Origin: Jatrophihabitans sp. GAS493
Lineage (GTDB): Bacteria > Actinomycetota > Actinomycetes > Mycobacteriales > Jatrophihabitantaceae
Assembly: GCF_900230215.1 (NCBI RefSeq)
Contig: NZ_LT907982.1
Span: forward strand, 3,582,001 to 3,646,000
Length of the DNA: 64,000 bases
Reading direction: 5' to 3'
How positions within the stretch are numbered: the first letter of the stretch is position 1; each line of letters begins with the position of its first letter. A model generated the notes under the pieces. That model worked only from the letters and a program-made list of their open reading frames with translations, had not been told where the DNA came from and did not search any database. Below, one piece after another: positions 18,592-27,223 of this stretch. The translations under genes and the position numbers were made by a program.

Positions 18592-19443
18592 TTACTTGAG
18601 CCCGAGAGTCTTGGCGAAGGTGGCCGCGATGAGCTGGTACCCCGTCACCGTCGGGTGGATGTTGCGCAGCGTGCACATGTAGGTGAGCGTGCAGATCGTG
18701 GCCACGTTCACCGGGACAGCACCGATGCCGGGGAGGGTTGCCTGATCGGTGAAGTCTCCTGAATTGTAGGCCGCGTAGACATTGGCAACCTGGCCACCGA
18801 AGACCTGGTATTCAGAGCTCAGCACCAGGTTGAGCAGCTGGGTGAGCAGATCCGACAGGCGGGCCGTGCTCTGCCCGTCGGCTCCGGTGAGCCACGCGGC
18901 CAGGAACGGGTTGTAGTAGGTCATGCCGACCAGGTGGGGAGTGAAACCGCCGGCCAGCCGAAGCGACGCGAGGATCTTGGCGGTGTTCGTGCCGACTGCC
19001 GACACCCCGTTGAGGGCGCAACTGACGTCCACGCTTCCGCCCGGTGCGCACTTGTCCACGTCATTGGCGCCGATGTCGAGCGTCATGTATTTGACCGCAC
19101 CCCGGTGGGCCTTCAGGAAGGCCGTCGCGGCTTGAAGCTGCGAGGCGGCACCGGAGTAAGTGCAGACCCCACCGTTGATCATGGTCGCTGAGGTCTCCCC
19201 GGAGCATCCGAGCTTCACCAGTTGCAGTGCGCTGTTCTCGGCATGCAACGCTGCGTAGAGCCCGTCGACGTAACCCTGGTCGGTATCGCCCGGTCCCGGC
19301 ATGTAGCCCTTCGACAACGAGTCACCCAGGGCCAGGTAGTACTGGGCTGGGGCGGTCGACGCCGGCGCCGCGGCCGCGCTGACCGTCGAGGCCACCAAGG
19401 TGAAGAGGACTACCGCTGACGCAACCAAGCTCCGACGAATCAT
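18592..19443 (-). CDS. Secreted SGNH/GDSL-type lipase or esterase
   Basis: A 283-residue exported hydrolase. The signal peptide is MIRRSLVASAVVLFTLVAST followed by an Ala-rich cleavage region. The nucleophile block is LALGDSLSKGY (Ser about 44); Gly in KLGCSGET and Asn in DIGANDVD supply the oxyanion hole; the C-terminal NIHPTVTGYQ provides the catalytic His. Three Cys pairs are plausible disulfides. It interrupts the housekeeping block between yraN and DUF2469 and has its own inverted repeat upstream, so it looks separately controlled. Substrate not readable: lipid, acyl-sugar or polysaccharide ester. Confidence 0.9.
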   Translation of the reverse strand: MIRRSLVASAVVLFTLVASTVSAAAAPASTAPAQYYLALGDSLSKGYMPGPGDTDQGYVDGLYAALHAENSALQLVKLGCSGETSATMINGGVCTYSGAASQLQAATAFLKAHRGAVKYMTLDIGANDVDKCAPGGSVDVSCALNGVSAVGTNTAKILASLRLAGGFTPHLVGMTYYNPFLAAWLTGADGQSTARLSDLLTQLLNLVLSSEYQVFGGQVANVYAAYNSGDFTDQATLPGIGAVPVNVATICTLTYMCTLRNIHPTVTGYQLIAATFAKTLGLK

Positions 19444-19461
19444 GCTTACTCCCCCGTGCCG

Positions 19462-19481
19462 GGATCACCACGATGTGATCC
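19462..19481. promoter_or_regulatory. Perfect inverted repeat upstream of the SGNH hydrolase gene
   Basis: GGATCAC and GTGATCC separated by 6 bases, 18 bases before the start codon. The symmetry and location suit a repressor operator overlapping the transcription start; a hairpin in the 5' leader is the alternative. Confidence 0.4.
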
Positions 19482-19569
19482 GCCTCACCGGAGTATGCAC
19501 CCCGGTCCGGACGGTCGGGAAGAGGTCGTCAGCGAAGAGTTCAGTTCGAAGCCAACCGCCGCGAGCCGT

Positions 19570-19896
19570 CTACGCGCCGAAGCCGTCCTTCGTATCGGGT
19601 AATGCCAGATCGGGCTTGTCGAGCTCTTCGATGTTGACGTCCTTGAACGTCACCACGCGAACCGTCTTCACAAAGCGAGCCGGCCGGTACATGTCCCAGA
19701 CCCACGCGTCGCGCATCGTGAGCTCGAAATAGACCTCGCCATCGGCACTGCGCGGTTGCAAGTCGACATCGTTGGTGAGGTAGAAGCGTCGCTCCGTCTC
19801 CACCACGTAGCTGAACTGCGTGACGATGTCCTTGTACTCGCGATAGAGCTGAAGCTCCATCTCGGTCTCGTAGTTCTCGAGATCCTCAGCGCTCAC
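19570..19896 (-). CDS. DUF2469 domain-containing protein
   Basis: A 108-residue acidic protein almost confined to actinobacteria: MSAEDLENYETEMELQLYRE at the start, a Phe/Tyr-rich middle (FELTMRDAWVWDMYRPARF) and VVTFKDVNIEELDKPDL at the end. No biochemical function is known to me. The start overlaps the rnhB stop (ATGA), the arrangement usual in this phylum, so it is the last gene of the rpsP-trmD-lepB-rnhB transcript. Confidence 0.95.
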   Translation of the reverse strand: MSAEDLENYETEMELQLYREYKDIVTQFSYVVETERRFYLTNDVDLQPRSADGEVYFELTMRDAWVWDMYRPARFVKTVRVVTFKDVNIEELDKPDLALPDTKDGFGA

Positions 19897-20729
19897 GCAC
19901 TCTCCTGCTCGCCGGCGCTGAGCTCTTCAGCTCGGCTGGTTAGGGTTTGCCTGTAGTCATTCTTACGCACCGGCGCCTCGGCGCGCACCCGGGTGTCGGG
20001 ATCGAGAACCGAACCGGCGGCGCCGCCACCGACGGCCTGTCGCACGTTGATGTAGGAGAAGCGGTGCTGCGGACACGGGCCGAAGCGCCGAAGTGCGGCC
20101 GAATGAGCCGAGGTGACGTAGCCCTTGTGCTTGGCGAAGTCGTATTGGGGGAACGATTCGTGCAGTTCCGTCATCATCCGGTCGCGAGTCACTTTGGCCA
20201 GGATCGAAGCGGCCGCGATGCAGGCAACCACCGCGTCTCCCTTCCACACCGCGGTAGTCGGGACTCCCACGCCCGGTACCGGGAAGCCGTCGGTGAGCGC
20301 GTAGCTCGGCCGCGGATGCAGGCCGGCGATAGCTCGGCGCATGCCGGCGAGGTTGGCCACATGCAGTCCGAACGCGTCGATCTCGGCCGCCGGAATGACG
20401 ACGACGGAGTATGCGGCGGCTCGACCGACAATCTGGTCGTAGAGGCGCTCACGCGTGGCCGCGGAGAGCACCTTCGAATCGGCCAGACCCTCGACTCGGC
20501 CCCGGCGGCCCGGGGCAAGGATGCAGGCGGCGACAACGAGTGGCCCGGCGCAGGCCCCGCGCCCCGCCTCGTCGGCGCCGGCGATCCCGGCGAAACCAGC
20601 ACGGGAGAGGGCGTCCTCGTAGGCATCGAGGCCTGCGGCGTCGCGCCGCACCAGGACTCGAGGAGTCCGGAACGGAAGCACGTCCGACGCTGCTTGAGCA
20701 CCGATTCTGCTGGAAAAGGCTGAGGGCAT
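19893..20729 (-). CDS. rnhB: Ribonuclease HII
   Basis: Removes RNA from DNA-RNA hybrids and single misincorporated ribonucleotides. Signature IAGADEAGRGACAGPLVVAA with the first Asp-Glu pair, LADSKVLS, KGDAVVACIAAASILAKV with the third acid, and HKGYVTSAHSAAL. I use the ATG at 20729, 9 bases after the NUDIX stop; the family core begins about 50 residues in. The 278-residue length includes a basic C-terminal tail of about 30 residues. Confidence 0.96.
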   Translation of the reverse strand: MPSAFSSRIGAQAASDVLPFRTPRVLVRRDAAGLDAYEDALSRAGFAGIAGADEAGRGACAGPLVVAACILAPGRRGRVEGLADSKVLSAATRERLYDQIVGRAAAYSVVVIPAAEIDAFGLHVANLAGMRRAIAGLHPRPSYALTDGFPVPGVGVPTTAVWKGDAVVACIAAASILAKVTRDRMMTELHESFPQYDFAKHKGYVTSAHSAALRRFGPCPQHRFSYINVRQAVGGGAAGSVLDPDTRVRAEAPVRKNDYRQTLTSRAEELSAGEQESA

Positions 20730-20737
20730 GACCCCGG

Positions 20738-21229
20738 CTACGTTACCTGGTTGGAGGCTGCCTCGGAGTTGATCCCGGCCAACAGATCCGCGATGTCGGG
20801 CGGCAGTAGCCGCTCCTGCGTGGCCGACAGCTCCGCGGCGCTCCACCAGCGGTATCCGATAACGGCCTCGACCTCCGCCGGCGTCGGACTCGCAGCGACC
20901 ACGGCTGGTGCGGCGTCAAGCGTGACGACGAAGAAGTGATCGACTTGGTCGTAGACGTTCCCGCCACCGGACCAGATTCGGCGGCTCTGGTGCACCGGTG
21001 CGAGAGCCGCCACCTCGACCACGATGCCGGTCTCCTCGAACACTTCGCGCGCTGCCGCCTGCTGGAGTGTCTCGTCGGCCTCCACGCCGCCACCGGGGGT
21101 GATCCAATGCGTGCGGCGCTCCTGACCGAAGTAGTCGAAGTGCTCATGAATGAGAAGCACCCGCCCAACGGGATCGATCAGCAGGACGCGCGCACCGATC
21201 CGAGGTATTGGTGGTGCTGAGTCAGTCAT
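20738..21229 (-). CDS. NUDIX hydrolase
   Basis: A 163-residue pyrophosphohydrolase with a complete Nudix box, GGGVEADETLQQAAAREVFEETGI (given in two parts: GGGVEADETLQQ and AAAREVFEETGI), residues about 46-69. The two preceding strands (ARVLLIDPVGRVLLIHEHFD) are typical. It overlaps the lepB end by 8 bases and leads into rnhB. Substrate unknown; house-cleaning of damaged nucleotides is one possibility. Confidence 0.93.
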   Translation of the reverse strand: MTDSAPPIPRIGARVLLIDPVGRVLLIHEHFDYFGQERRTHWITPGGGVEADETLQQAAAREVFEETGIVVEVAALAPVHQSRRIWSGGGNVYDQVDHFFVVTLDAAPAVVAASPTPAEVEAVIGYRWWSAAELSATQERLLPPDIADLLAGINSEAASNQVT

Positions 21230-22277
21230 CGGCTGTGGGCTGAAGCAGCCGGGGGCGCCGGCGGCGGCGGCGCAGGCCGGCGATGGGCAGTACTACGGCC
21301 GCTCCGGCCAACACCGGAATCGAGCCGTCACCGATGGCGGCGGCCTGCTCGAAGGTGCTCGGGGTGCCGAGGGTTCGCCAGCGTGACGGCGGCCAGGCGA
21401 TGACGACCGCCTTGCCGATGACGCTGTCGACCGCGACGGTCGAGGTATCCGGATTGCAGATGTGTGTCCCCGGAGCGTCGTTTATGCAGTGATAGCGCGA
21501 GTCGGCCGAATCACTGCGATGGTCGCCCATCACCCAGAGCCGCCCCTTCGGAATGGTGATCGGGCCGAAGGTGGCGTTGTCACCGGCCGCGGGGGCACCC
21601 GGCTTGCTGCTCGGAGCCGGAACGAGCGGTTCGAAGATGTACGGCTCGTCCAACGATCGCCACGGGCCACTCGCACCGTCGTCGCTGATCTGGACGTTTC
21701 CGTTGGCGTCGCAGCATCGGATCGTCTCGCCACCGACAGCGATCACCCGCTTGACGAGATCCTTCTCGTCGGGCGGAACAACTCCGACCAACTGGCCGAA
21801 CCAGCGCACACCCTTGGCGATCGGATTCTTCGGCGGCGCGACGCCGGCCTCGCTGTCCCAACCGTCCGGTGCACGGAAGACGATGATGTCGCCCGGATGC
21901 GGGTCGCGGATGTCATAGACCGGCTTGTTGACCAGAATCCGGTCTCCGGAACAGGTGCTGCAGCCATGCAGCGTCTTCTCCATCGACTCCGAAGGGATGT
22001 AGAACGGCTGCACCAGGAACGACTTCACCAGGATGGCGACCGCGATTGCGACGGCGATCAGCGCTGGGAGTTCCCACCACGGCGCCTTCGAGCCCCGCGG
22101 ACGCAACAGACGCCGCGATTTGATGTTGCTGTACACAGGCTGGGCCGGAGCGGCCCCAGCGGGAGCGTCAGGTTGGTACGCCCAGATCTGGGCGCTCGGC
22201 GTCCCTGCCTCTCCCGAACTGTCTTCGGGAGGCTGAAAACCAGGCGAGCCGCCGTCGTCCTTTGAGTGTCGCGCCAT
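21222..22277 (-). CDS. lepB: Signal peptidase I
   Basis: Membrane serine protease that removes signal peptides from Sec and Tat substrates. Cytoplasmic N-tail of about 70 residues, one transmembrane helix (ALIAVAIAVAILVKSFLV), then box B with the nucleophile YIPSESMEKTL, box D with the general-base Lys in DLVKRVIAVGGETI, and box E GRLWVMGDHRSDSADSR. A second hydrophobic stretch and Arg-rich tail close the protein (LAGAAVVLPIAGLRRRRRRP). It follows rplS by 20 bases in the usual actinobacterial order. Confidence 0.97.
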   Translation of the reverse strand: MARHSKDDGGSPGFQPPEDSSGEAGTPSAQIWAYQPDAPAGAAPAQPVYSNIKSRRLLRPRGSKAPWWELPALIAVAIAVAILVKSFLVQPFYIPSESMEKTLHGCSTCSGDRILVNKPVYDIRDPHPGDIIVFRAPDGWDSEAGVAPPKNPIAKGVRWFGQLVGVVPPDEKDLVKRVIAVGGETIRCCDANGNVQISDDGASGPWRSLDEPYIFEPLVPAPSSKPGAPAAGDNATFGPITIPKGRLWVMGDHRSDSADSRYHCINDAPGTHICNPDTSTVAVDSVIGKAVVIAWPPSRWRTLGTPSTFEQAAAIGDGSIPVLAGAAVVLPIAGLRRRRRRPRLLQPTADD

Positions 22278-22297
22278 ACGGCGGAGTGGTCGACCGC

Positions 22298-22654
22298 TTA
22301 GCGGGCGACGATGTCCCGCTTCTCCTTGATCTTCGCGGCCTTGCCACGCAGATCACGCAGGTAGTAGAGCTTCGCGCGACGGACGTCGCCACGGCTGACG
22401 ATCTCGATCTTCTCGATGACCGGCGTGTGCACCGGGAAGGTGCGCTCGACGCCCACACCGAAGCTGACCTTGCGGACCGTGAAGGTCTCGCGCAGGCCGC
22501 CACCCTGGCGGCGAATGACGTGGCCCTGGAAGATCTGAACACGCGAACGCGAGCCTTCGATCACTCGCACGTGCACCTTGAGCATGTCGCCCGGTCGGAA
22601 GTCGGGGACGTCCGCGCGCAGCGACTCGGCGTCGAGGATGTCGAGGGTGTTCAT
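22298..22654 (-). CDS. rplS: 50S ribosomal protein L19
   Basis: A 118-residue protein with the L19 core: [53 protein letters not shown] and [25 protein letters not shown] lies at a proper distance upstream. Preceded by 277 bases without a gene, so it may have its own promoter as well as read-through from trmD. Confidence 0.98.
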   Translation of the reverse strand: MNTLDILDAESLRADVPDFRPGDMLKVHVRVIEGSRSRVQIFQGHVIRRQGGGLRETFTVRKVSFGVGVERTFPVHTPVIEKIEIVSRGDVRRAKLYYLRDLRGKAAKIKEKRDIVAR

Positions 22655-22931
22655 CGTGGGATCGCTTCCTTTTCGAAATTCTGGTCAATAGCCGATGGGC
22701 GTGGCGATACTTGCGGCGTCCAAATCATCTCGGCGTCACAGGCATGGAGACACACATCGGTACGGTGGGTGGCTGCTGGGTGCACAGTCCGCGCAACCGG
22801 CCGGTTACGGCAAGTCGGCACCAGTTCGTGCGAGCAACCCTCTCATGGTGCCACATCTGACAACGATTGCGAAAACGCGTCACTCAGGAGGCCGGCCCGG
22901 CGGCGCGGTTCAGCCGCTCGACCGAGTGAGG
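22655..22931. promoter_or_regulatory. rplS leader/intergenic region
   Basis: No gene in 277 bases between trmD and rplS. The only obvious element is a perfect 12-bp palindrome AACCGGCCGGTT at 22795-22806. A promoter or L19 leader RNA is expected here because the gap is much wider than others in the operon, but I cannot point to hexamers. Confidence 0.3.
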
Positions 22932-23669
22932 TCAGAGTAGATCCGGCCGCCGCTGCGCAGTGCGACGCTGGGATTCCGCGGCCCGCCAGCGGGCGATTTC
23001 GCCGTGGTTGCCCGAGAGCAGCACCGCGGGCACCTCCATTCCGCGCCAGGTCGCCGGCTTGGTGTAGGCCGGTGCCTCCAGCAGGCCGTCCACGCTGTCG
23101 GTGAAGGAGTCCTCACGGGCGGAGAGCACGTTGCCCAGCACTCCGGGCAGCAGCCGGGCGATCGCCTCCACCATGACCAGCACCGCGACCTCGCCCCCGC
23201 AGAGCACGTAGTCACCGAGGCTCACCTCGTCCACCGTCATCCGGGATGCGGCGTAGTCGACGACCCGGGCGTCGATCCCCTCGTACCGCCCGCAGGCGAA
23301 CATCAACCACGGCTCGGCCGCGAGTTCAGCCGCAACGGTGGCGCTGAACCTCCGCCCGGACGGGGACGGAATCACCAAACGGGGTTGGGTGGGGTTCGTC
23401 GCCGGAGCAACCTCGTCCAGGGCACGACCCCACGGTTCCGGCTTCATGACCATGCCCGGCCCACCGCCGTAGGGCGTGTCGTCGACGCTGTGGTGGATGT
23501 CATCGGTCCACTGACGCAGGTCGTGAATCCGGGCCGCGAGCTGCCCCCGTTCGATCGCCTTCCCGACCAATGACTCGTGCAGCGGCGCGAGGTAATCGGG
23601 GAAGATCGTGATGACGTCGAGCGTCAGCTGGGGATGCGGCCGCATGGCCTCTGCGTCCGGGTCGCTCAT
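22932..23669 (-). CDS. trmD: tRNA (guanine37-N1)-methyltransferase
   Basis: Methylates G37 of tRNAs to hold the reading frame. SPOUT trefoil-knot enzyme: LDVITIFPDYLAPL at the N-terminus, DDTPYGGGPGMVMKPEPW, FACGRYEGIDARV and the knot loop VSLGDYVLCGGEVAVLVM. Length 245 is normal. Its start overlaps the rimM stop by four bases. Confidence 0.97.
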   Translation of the reverse strand: MSDPDAEAMRPHPQLTLDVITIFPDYLAPLHESLVGKAIERGQLAARIHDLRQWTDDIHHSVDDTPYGGGPGMVMKPEPWGRALDEVAPATNPTQPRLVIPSPSGRRFSATVAAELAAEPWLMFACGRYEGIDARVVDYAASRMTVDEVSLGDYVLCGGEVAVLVMVEAIARLLPGVLGNVLSAREDSFTDSVDGLLEAPAYTKPATWRGMEVPAVLLSGNHGEIARWRAAESQRRTAQRRPDLL

Positions 23670-24196
23670 AGCTCCAGAAGCCCTTCCGGAGGGTCGACGA
23701 TGACCCGTCCGGCGGCCACATCGACGGTCGGAACGATCTCGGCCACGAACGGAACGAGCACTTCGCGCTCCTCATGGAGCAGCACCAAGTACTCCGAACC
23801 GGGGGCGTGCACGACATCCTTGATGGCACCCAGCGCGAGCCCGGCCGGGGTCACCGCCGCCAGACCGATGAGGTCGGTGTCGTAGAAATCATCGGGATCC
23901 TCGAGCACGGGGCGAGCCGATGCCGCAATGAGCAGTTCGGTGTCACGTAGCGACTCGGCCTGGGTGCGCCCGTCATAGCCGTCGAATCGGATGACGAAGC
24001 GTTTTCCGTGCGCCCGGAATTCGGCCACCGTGAGCGGCCCTCGCTCGCCCGGCTCGGTGCTGAGCACCGAGCCGGGAGCGAAACGTTCTTCGGGCGAGTC
24101 CGTCCAAGGCTGGACGTAGACCTCGCCCTTCAGCCCGATAGCCGGGCCGATCTTGCCAACCGCGAGCAGTCGCGGCGGGTTCTGCGGTTCAGTCAC
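23666..24196 (-). CDS. rimM: Ribosome maturation factor RimM
   Basis: A 30S assembly factor. N-terminal RimM barrel starts with LAVGKIGPAIGLKGEVYVQP; the C-terminal PRC-barrel contains YDTDLIGLAAVT, and HEEREVLVPFVAEIVPTVD matches the family end. 176 residues. Located between the KH gene and trmD as in most actinobacteria. Confidence 0.96.
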   Translation of the reverse strand: MTEPQNPPRLLAVGKIGPAIGLKGEVYVQPWTDSPEERFAPGSVLSTEPGERGPLTVAEFRAHGKRFVIRFDGYDGRTQAESLRDTELLIAASARPVLEDPDDFYDTDLIGLAAVTPAGLALGAIKDVVHAPGSEYLVLLHEEREVLVPFVAEIVPTVDVAAGRVIVDPPEGLLEL

Positions 24197-24215
24197 AGAG
24201 CTGCATCTACCGGCG

Positions 24216-24452
24216 TCAGTGCCGGTCGACGTCGATCACGTCGACGCGGATGCCCTTGCCACCGACACCATTGACGACCTGTCGCAGCGCCTGGGCGGTA
24301 CGCCCGCTACGACCGATGACGCGCCCGAGATCGTCCGGGTGAACCCGGACCTCGAGACGCTGGCCCCGGCGATTGTTGACCATGTCGACCTGCACATCGT
24401 CCGGGTGATCGACGATCCCCCGGACTAGGTGCTCGAGGGCATCCTCGAGCAT
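24216..24452 (-). CDS. KH-domain RNA-binding protein (KhpA-like)
   Basis: A 78-residue protein starting at the ATG at 24452, immediately after the rpsP stop. It is one KH domain: MLEDALEHLVRGIVDHPDDV, then the GxxG loop in VIGRSGRTAQALR, ending RVDVIDVDRH. KhpA-type proteins bind RNA, often with KhpB/EloR, and affect cell length and small-RNA function in Gram-positives. Position between rpsP and rimM is conserved. A longer in-frame extension through rpsP on the same strand is not real. Confidence 0.95.
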   Translation of the reverse strand: MLEDALEHLVRGIVDHPDDVQVDMVNNRRGQRLEVRVHPDDLGRVIGRSGRTAQALRQVVNGVGGKGIRVDVIDVDRH

Positions 24453-24453
24453 C

Positions 24454-24975
24454 TCAGGCCTGCTCTGCGGGCGATTCAACCTCGGCAGCCGGCGCATCAG
24501 CCGGTGCAGTGGTTTCCTCAGCGGCGTCGGCGGTCTCGGCCTTGTCGGCGGTCTCCGCCTTGTCGGCGGTCTCGGCCTTCGCAGCGGCCTTCGTGGCCTT
24601 CTTCTTCGGCGTAGTAGCCGGCGCATCGAACTCGCCCGACGTCTCAGCCAGCGCGGCGTTGAAGATCGCCAGCTTGTCCGGCTTCGGCGGCGCGACCAGC
24701 ATGGGCGCCGGCGCCGGGAGGCCCTTGAACTTCTGCCAGTCACCGGTGACCTTGAAGATCGCGGCGACGGCTTCGGTCGGCTGCGCGCCGACTCCAAGCC
24801 AGTACGCGGCGCGCTCTGCGTCGACGCGGATCACGGACGGGTCGTTCTTCGGGTGGTACTCGCCGATCGTCTCGATCGCGCGGCCGTCACGCTTGGTGCG
24901 GGCATCGGCGACGACAATTCGGTAGTGGGGCTCGCGCATCTTTCCGCGACGCATGAGCTTGATCTTGGTTGCCAC
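24454..24975 (-). CDS. rpsP: 30S ribosomal protein S16
   Basis: Core S16: [37 protein letters not shown] and [16 protein letters not shown] use the GTG at 24975 because the S16 fold begins right there and GGAGC lies upstream; an in-frame ATG 14 codons earlier adds residues the family lacks. After residue 100 comes a low-complexity Ala/Lys/Thr/Glu tail with tandem KAETAD repeats (15-bp DNA repeats near 24537-24580), usual for actinobacterial S16. Heads the rpsP-KH-rimM-trmD transcript. Confidence 0.96.
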   Translation of the reverse strand: MATKIKLMRRGKMREPHYRIVVADARTKRDGRAIETIGEYHPKNDPSVIRVDAERAAYWLGVGAQPTEAVAAIFKVTGDWQKFKGLPAPAPMLVAPPKPDKLAIFNAALAETSGEFDAPATTPKKKATKAAAKAETADKAETADKAETADAAEETTAPADAPAAEVESPAEQA

Positions 24976-25382
24976 GACTGTTGTTGCTCCAGACTTCATT
25001 TTAGGGATTGGGAACACGAACTGTGGGTGGGGACCTCACTGCCGTACTCCCGGATGGACCTGCCTGCGCGGGGAGAGGGTCCGCTGCAGGCCGGTACTCA
25101 GCTAGCAATTGTGCCACGTCTCGGCGGTACGGCCGACACCAGCCGTCCGATTCGCCCGTGAACGAGGCGCAGCGACCGATCGCGGGCGCCGATCAGTGCC
25201 CCGGTACGCGAGCCGGTTGTCGGAATTGTTTGACATCCGCCCCGTACTGAGAAACGCTCTACGTCGCCGACTGGAAGCGCTCTCACCGCCGTCGGCTGTG
25301 CCCTGACCAGATAGACGAGCCGGTCCCGCCGACTCACCGCCCGCCACCCGCCCGCCGACGACCCCAGGAGCTGAAGCCCCCG
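24976..25382. promoter_or_regulatory. Divergent promoter region of rpsP and beta-glucosidase, with CebR-like operator
   Basis: A 407-base gene-free stretch. On the plus side a consensus -35 TTGACA lies at 25230-25235, and TGGAAGCGCTCTCA at 25272-25285 differs at two positions from the Streptomyces CebR operator TGGGAGCGCTCCCA. That repressor controls cello-oligosaccharide use, and the site lies 97 bases before a GH1 beta-glucosidase. The rpsP promoter must lie in 24990-25200; no hexamers are clear. Confidence 0.5.
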
Positions 25383-26822
25383 ATGACCGCCACCAATCCC
25401 CCAGTCCGCGCCTTTCCGGACGGCTTCGTCTGGGGCTCGGCAACCTCGTCCTACCAGATTGAGGGGTCGGTCGACGTCGACGGGCGCAGTCCGTCCATCT
25501 GGGACGTCTTCAGCCACACGCCCGGTCGAGTCGTCGGTGGCGACACCGGCGACGTCGCGGTCGAGCACTACCAGCGCTATCGCGACGACGTCGCGCTGAT
25601 GTCCGAACTCGGCCTGCGCGGGTACCGGTTCTCCATCGCCTGGTCGCGGGTGCTTCCCGGCGGTACCGGAGCCGTCAACGAAGCCGGGCTGGACTTCTAC
25701 TCGCGGCTGGTCGATGAACTCCTGGCCCACAACGTCGATCCACTGGTGACGCTGTACCACTGGGACCTGCCGCAGGTGCTGGAGGAGAAGGGCGGCTGGC
25801 TCAACCGCGACGTCGCCGGGTACTTTGCCGAGTACGCCGCCGCGGTAGCCGGGCGTCTGGGTGATCGTGTAACCACCTTCACCACGCACAACGAGCCCTG
25901 GTGCGCGGCGTACCTCGGATACGCCACCGGAGTGCATGCCCCCGGACACACGAACAATGCCGAATCGCTGGCCGTGGCGCATCACTTGAACCTGGCTCAT
26001 GGCGAAGCGGTTGGCGCGCTTCGCGACACGCTGCCGGCCACCGGGCAGGTCTCGATCACCCTCAATCTGCAGAACGTCCGTCCGGTCAGCGATTCGGCCG
26101 CCGACGTCGCCGCCGCCGCACACGTCGAACGCCTCTCCAACGACATTTTCCTCGACCCGATCCTGCGCGGTCACTACCCCGAGGAGCTGATCCGGGAGAC
26201 GAGCCACATCACTGACTGGTCCTTCGTCCACGATGGCGACCTGGAGCAGATCAGCCGCCCCATCGACATCCTCGGGGTGAATTACTACAGCCCCGCGCTT
26301 GTCGCGGCACCGACCGACGACCTGCGCACCCGGGCTGCGGCCGGCGGGGAGTGGATCAACGACCCGCAGAGCGGTGATCGCCCCTCGCTCTGGCCCGGCA
26401 CCGACCTGGCCTACGCCCTCCCGCAGGAGGGGCCGTATACGGCCATGGGTTGGCGCGTCGAGGCGGACAGCCTGCGTGAACTGCTGGAGCGCGTGCACGC
26501 CGACTACCCCGGCATCCCGCTGATCGTGACCGAGAACGGCGCCGCCTACGACGACCAGGTCGGCAGCGATGGTGTCGTTCACGATGACGACCGAATCGCT
26601 TATTTCGACGGTCATATCGGCGCGATCCTCGACGCGGTCACCGCCGGCGTACCGGTGACCGGGTACTTCGCCTGGTCGCTGCTGGACAACTTCGAATGGG
26701 CCTGGGGCTACTCCAAGCGCTTCGGCATCGTCCACGTCGATTTCGACACCCAGCAGCGCACCCCGAAGGACTCAGCCCACTGGTACAGCAAGGTGATCGC
26801 CGCGAACGGGCTCTCCAGCTAG
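25383..26822 (+). CDS. GH1 beta-glucosidase
   Basis: Retaining glycoside hydrolase of 479 residues that releases glucose from cellobiose and other beta-glucosides. GH1 marks: FVWGSATSSYQIEG near the N-terminus, acid/base Glu in THNEPW (about 168), nucleophile Glu in LIVTENGAAYDD (about 383) and the aglycone-site WSLLDNFEWAWGYSKRFG. No signal peptide, so cytoplasmic, acting on imported oligosaccharides. No sugar transporter is adjacent. A CebR-like operator upstream suggests induction by cello-oligosaccharides. Confidence 0.96.
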   Translation: MTATNPPVRAFPDGFVWGSATSSYQIEGSVDVDGRSPSIWDVFSHTPGRVVGGDTGDVAVEHYQRYRDDVALMSELGLRGYRFSIAWSRVLPGGTGAVNEAGLDFYSRLVDELLAHNVDPLVTLYHWDLPQVLEEKGGWLNRDVAGYFAEYAAAVAGRLGDRVTTFTTHNEPWCAAYLGYATGVHAPGHTNNAESLAVAHHLNLAHGEAVGALRDTLPATGQVSITLNLQNVRPVSDSAADVAAAAHVERLSNDIFLDPILRGHYPEELIRETSHITDWSFVHDGDLEQISRPIDILGVNYYSPALVAAPTDDLRTRAAAGGEWINDPQSGDRPSLWPGTDLAYALPQEGPYTAMGWRVEADSLRELLERVHADYPGIPLIVTENGAAYDDQVGSDGVVHDDDRIAYFDGHIGAILDAVTAGVPVTGYFAWSLLDNFEWAWGYSKRFGIVHVDFDTQQRTPKDSAHWYSKVIAANGLSS

Positions 26823-26848
26823 CAACTCCCGACTCACACCTGATCCAG

Positions 26849-27223
26849 CTAGGGAGCGATCTCCAGGAGCAGCACCCAATCGGCACCGTCGCGCATGAGG
26901 TGGACATCGGTGTTGGGCAACTGGCCCGCCGGCTGCACGTCGCTGTTGAAGCCGATCATCGGTTGACCGTCGAAATCCTGCGCATCGAAGGTCAGCTGCA
27001 CGTCGGCGCCATTCGGCCCGGGCGGAATGAATCCATAGTGCACGGTGATCGCGCCGCTGAACGGCAGCGCGCCATCCAGCAATCCGACGATGCGCTGACC
27101 CGCGGCGATCGGCTGATTCACGGCCAGCCCCTGACCATCGATCCAATTCGCATTGTTCAGATTCACTACAGTCAGGTACGGCGTGAAGGTGGTGCTGTTC
27201 TTGATCGAGATGGCCAGATTCAT
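26849..27223 (-). CDS. Hypothetical small beta-rich protein (second gene of two-gene cassette)
   Basis: I do not recognise this 124-residue protein. It is cysteine-free, has no signal peptide, and alternates short hydrophobic strands with Asn, Gly and Pro turns (NLAISIKNSTTFTPYLTVVN, then GAITVHYGFIPPGPNGADV), which suggests a compact beta-sandwich. The C-terminus DWVLLLEIAP is hydrophobic. Its ATG overlaps the stop of the upstream helical-protein gene (ATGA), so the two are translated together and may form a complex. Size and topology recall small membrane-binding proteins such as aegerolysins, but no diagnostic motif supports that. Confidence 0.72.
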   Translation of the reverse strand: MNLAISIKNSTTFTPYLTVVNLNNANWIDGQGLAVNQPIAAGQRIVGLLDGALPFSGAITVHYGFIPPGPNGADVQLTFDAQDFDGQPMIGFNSDVQPAGQLPNTDVHLMRDGADWVLLLEIAP

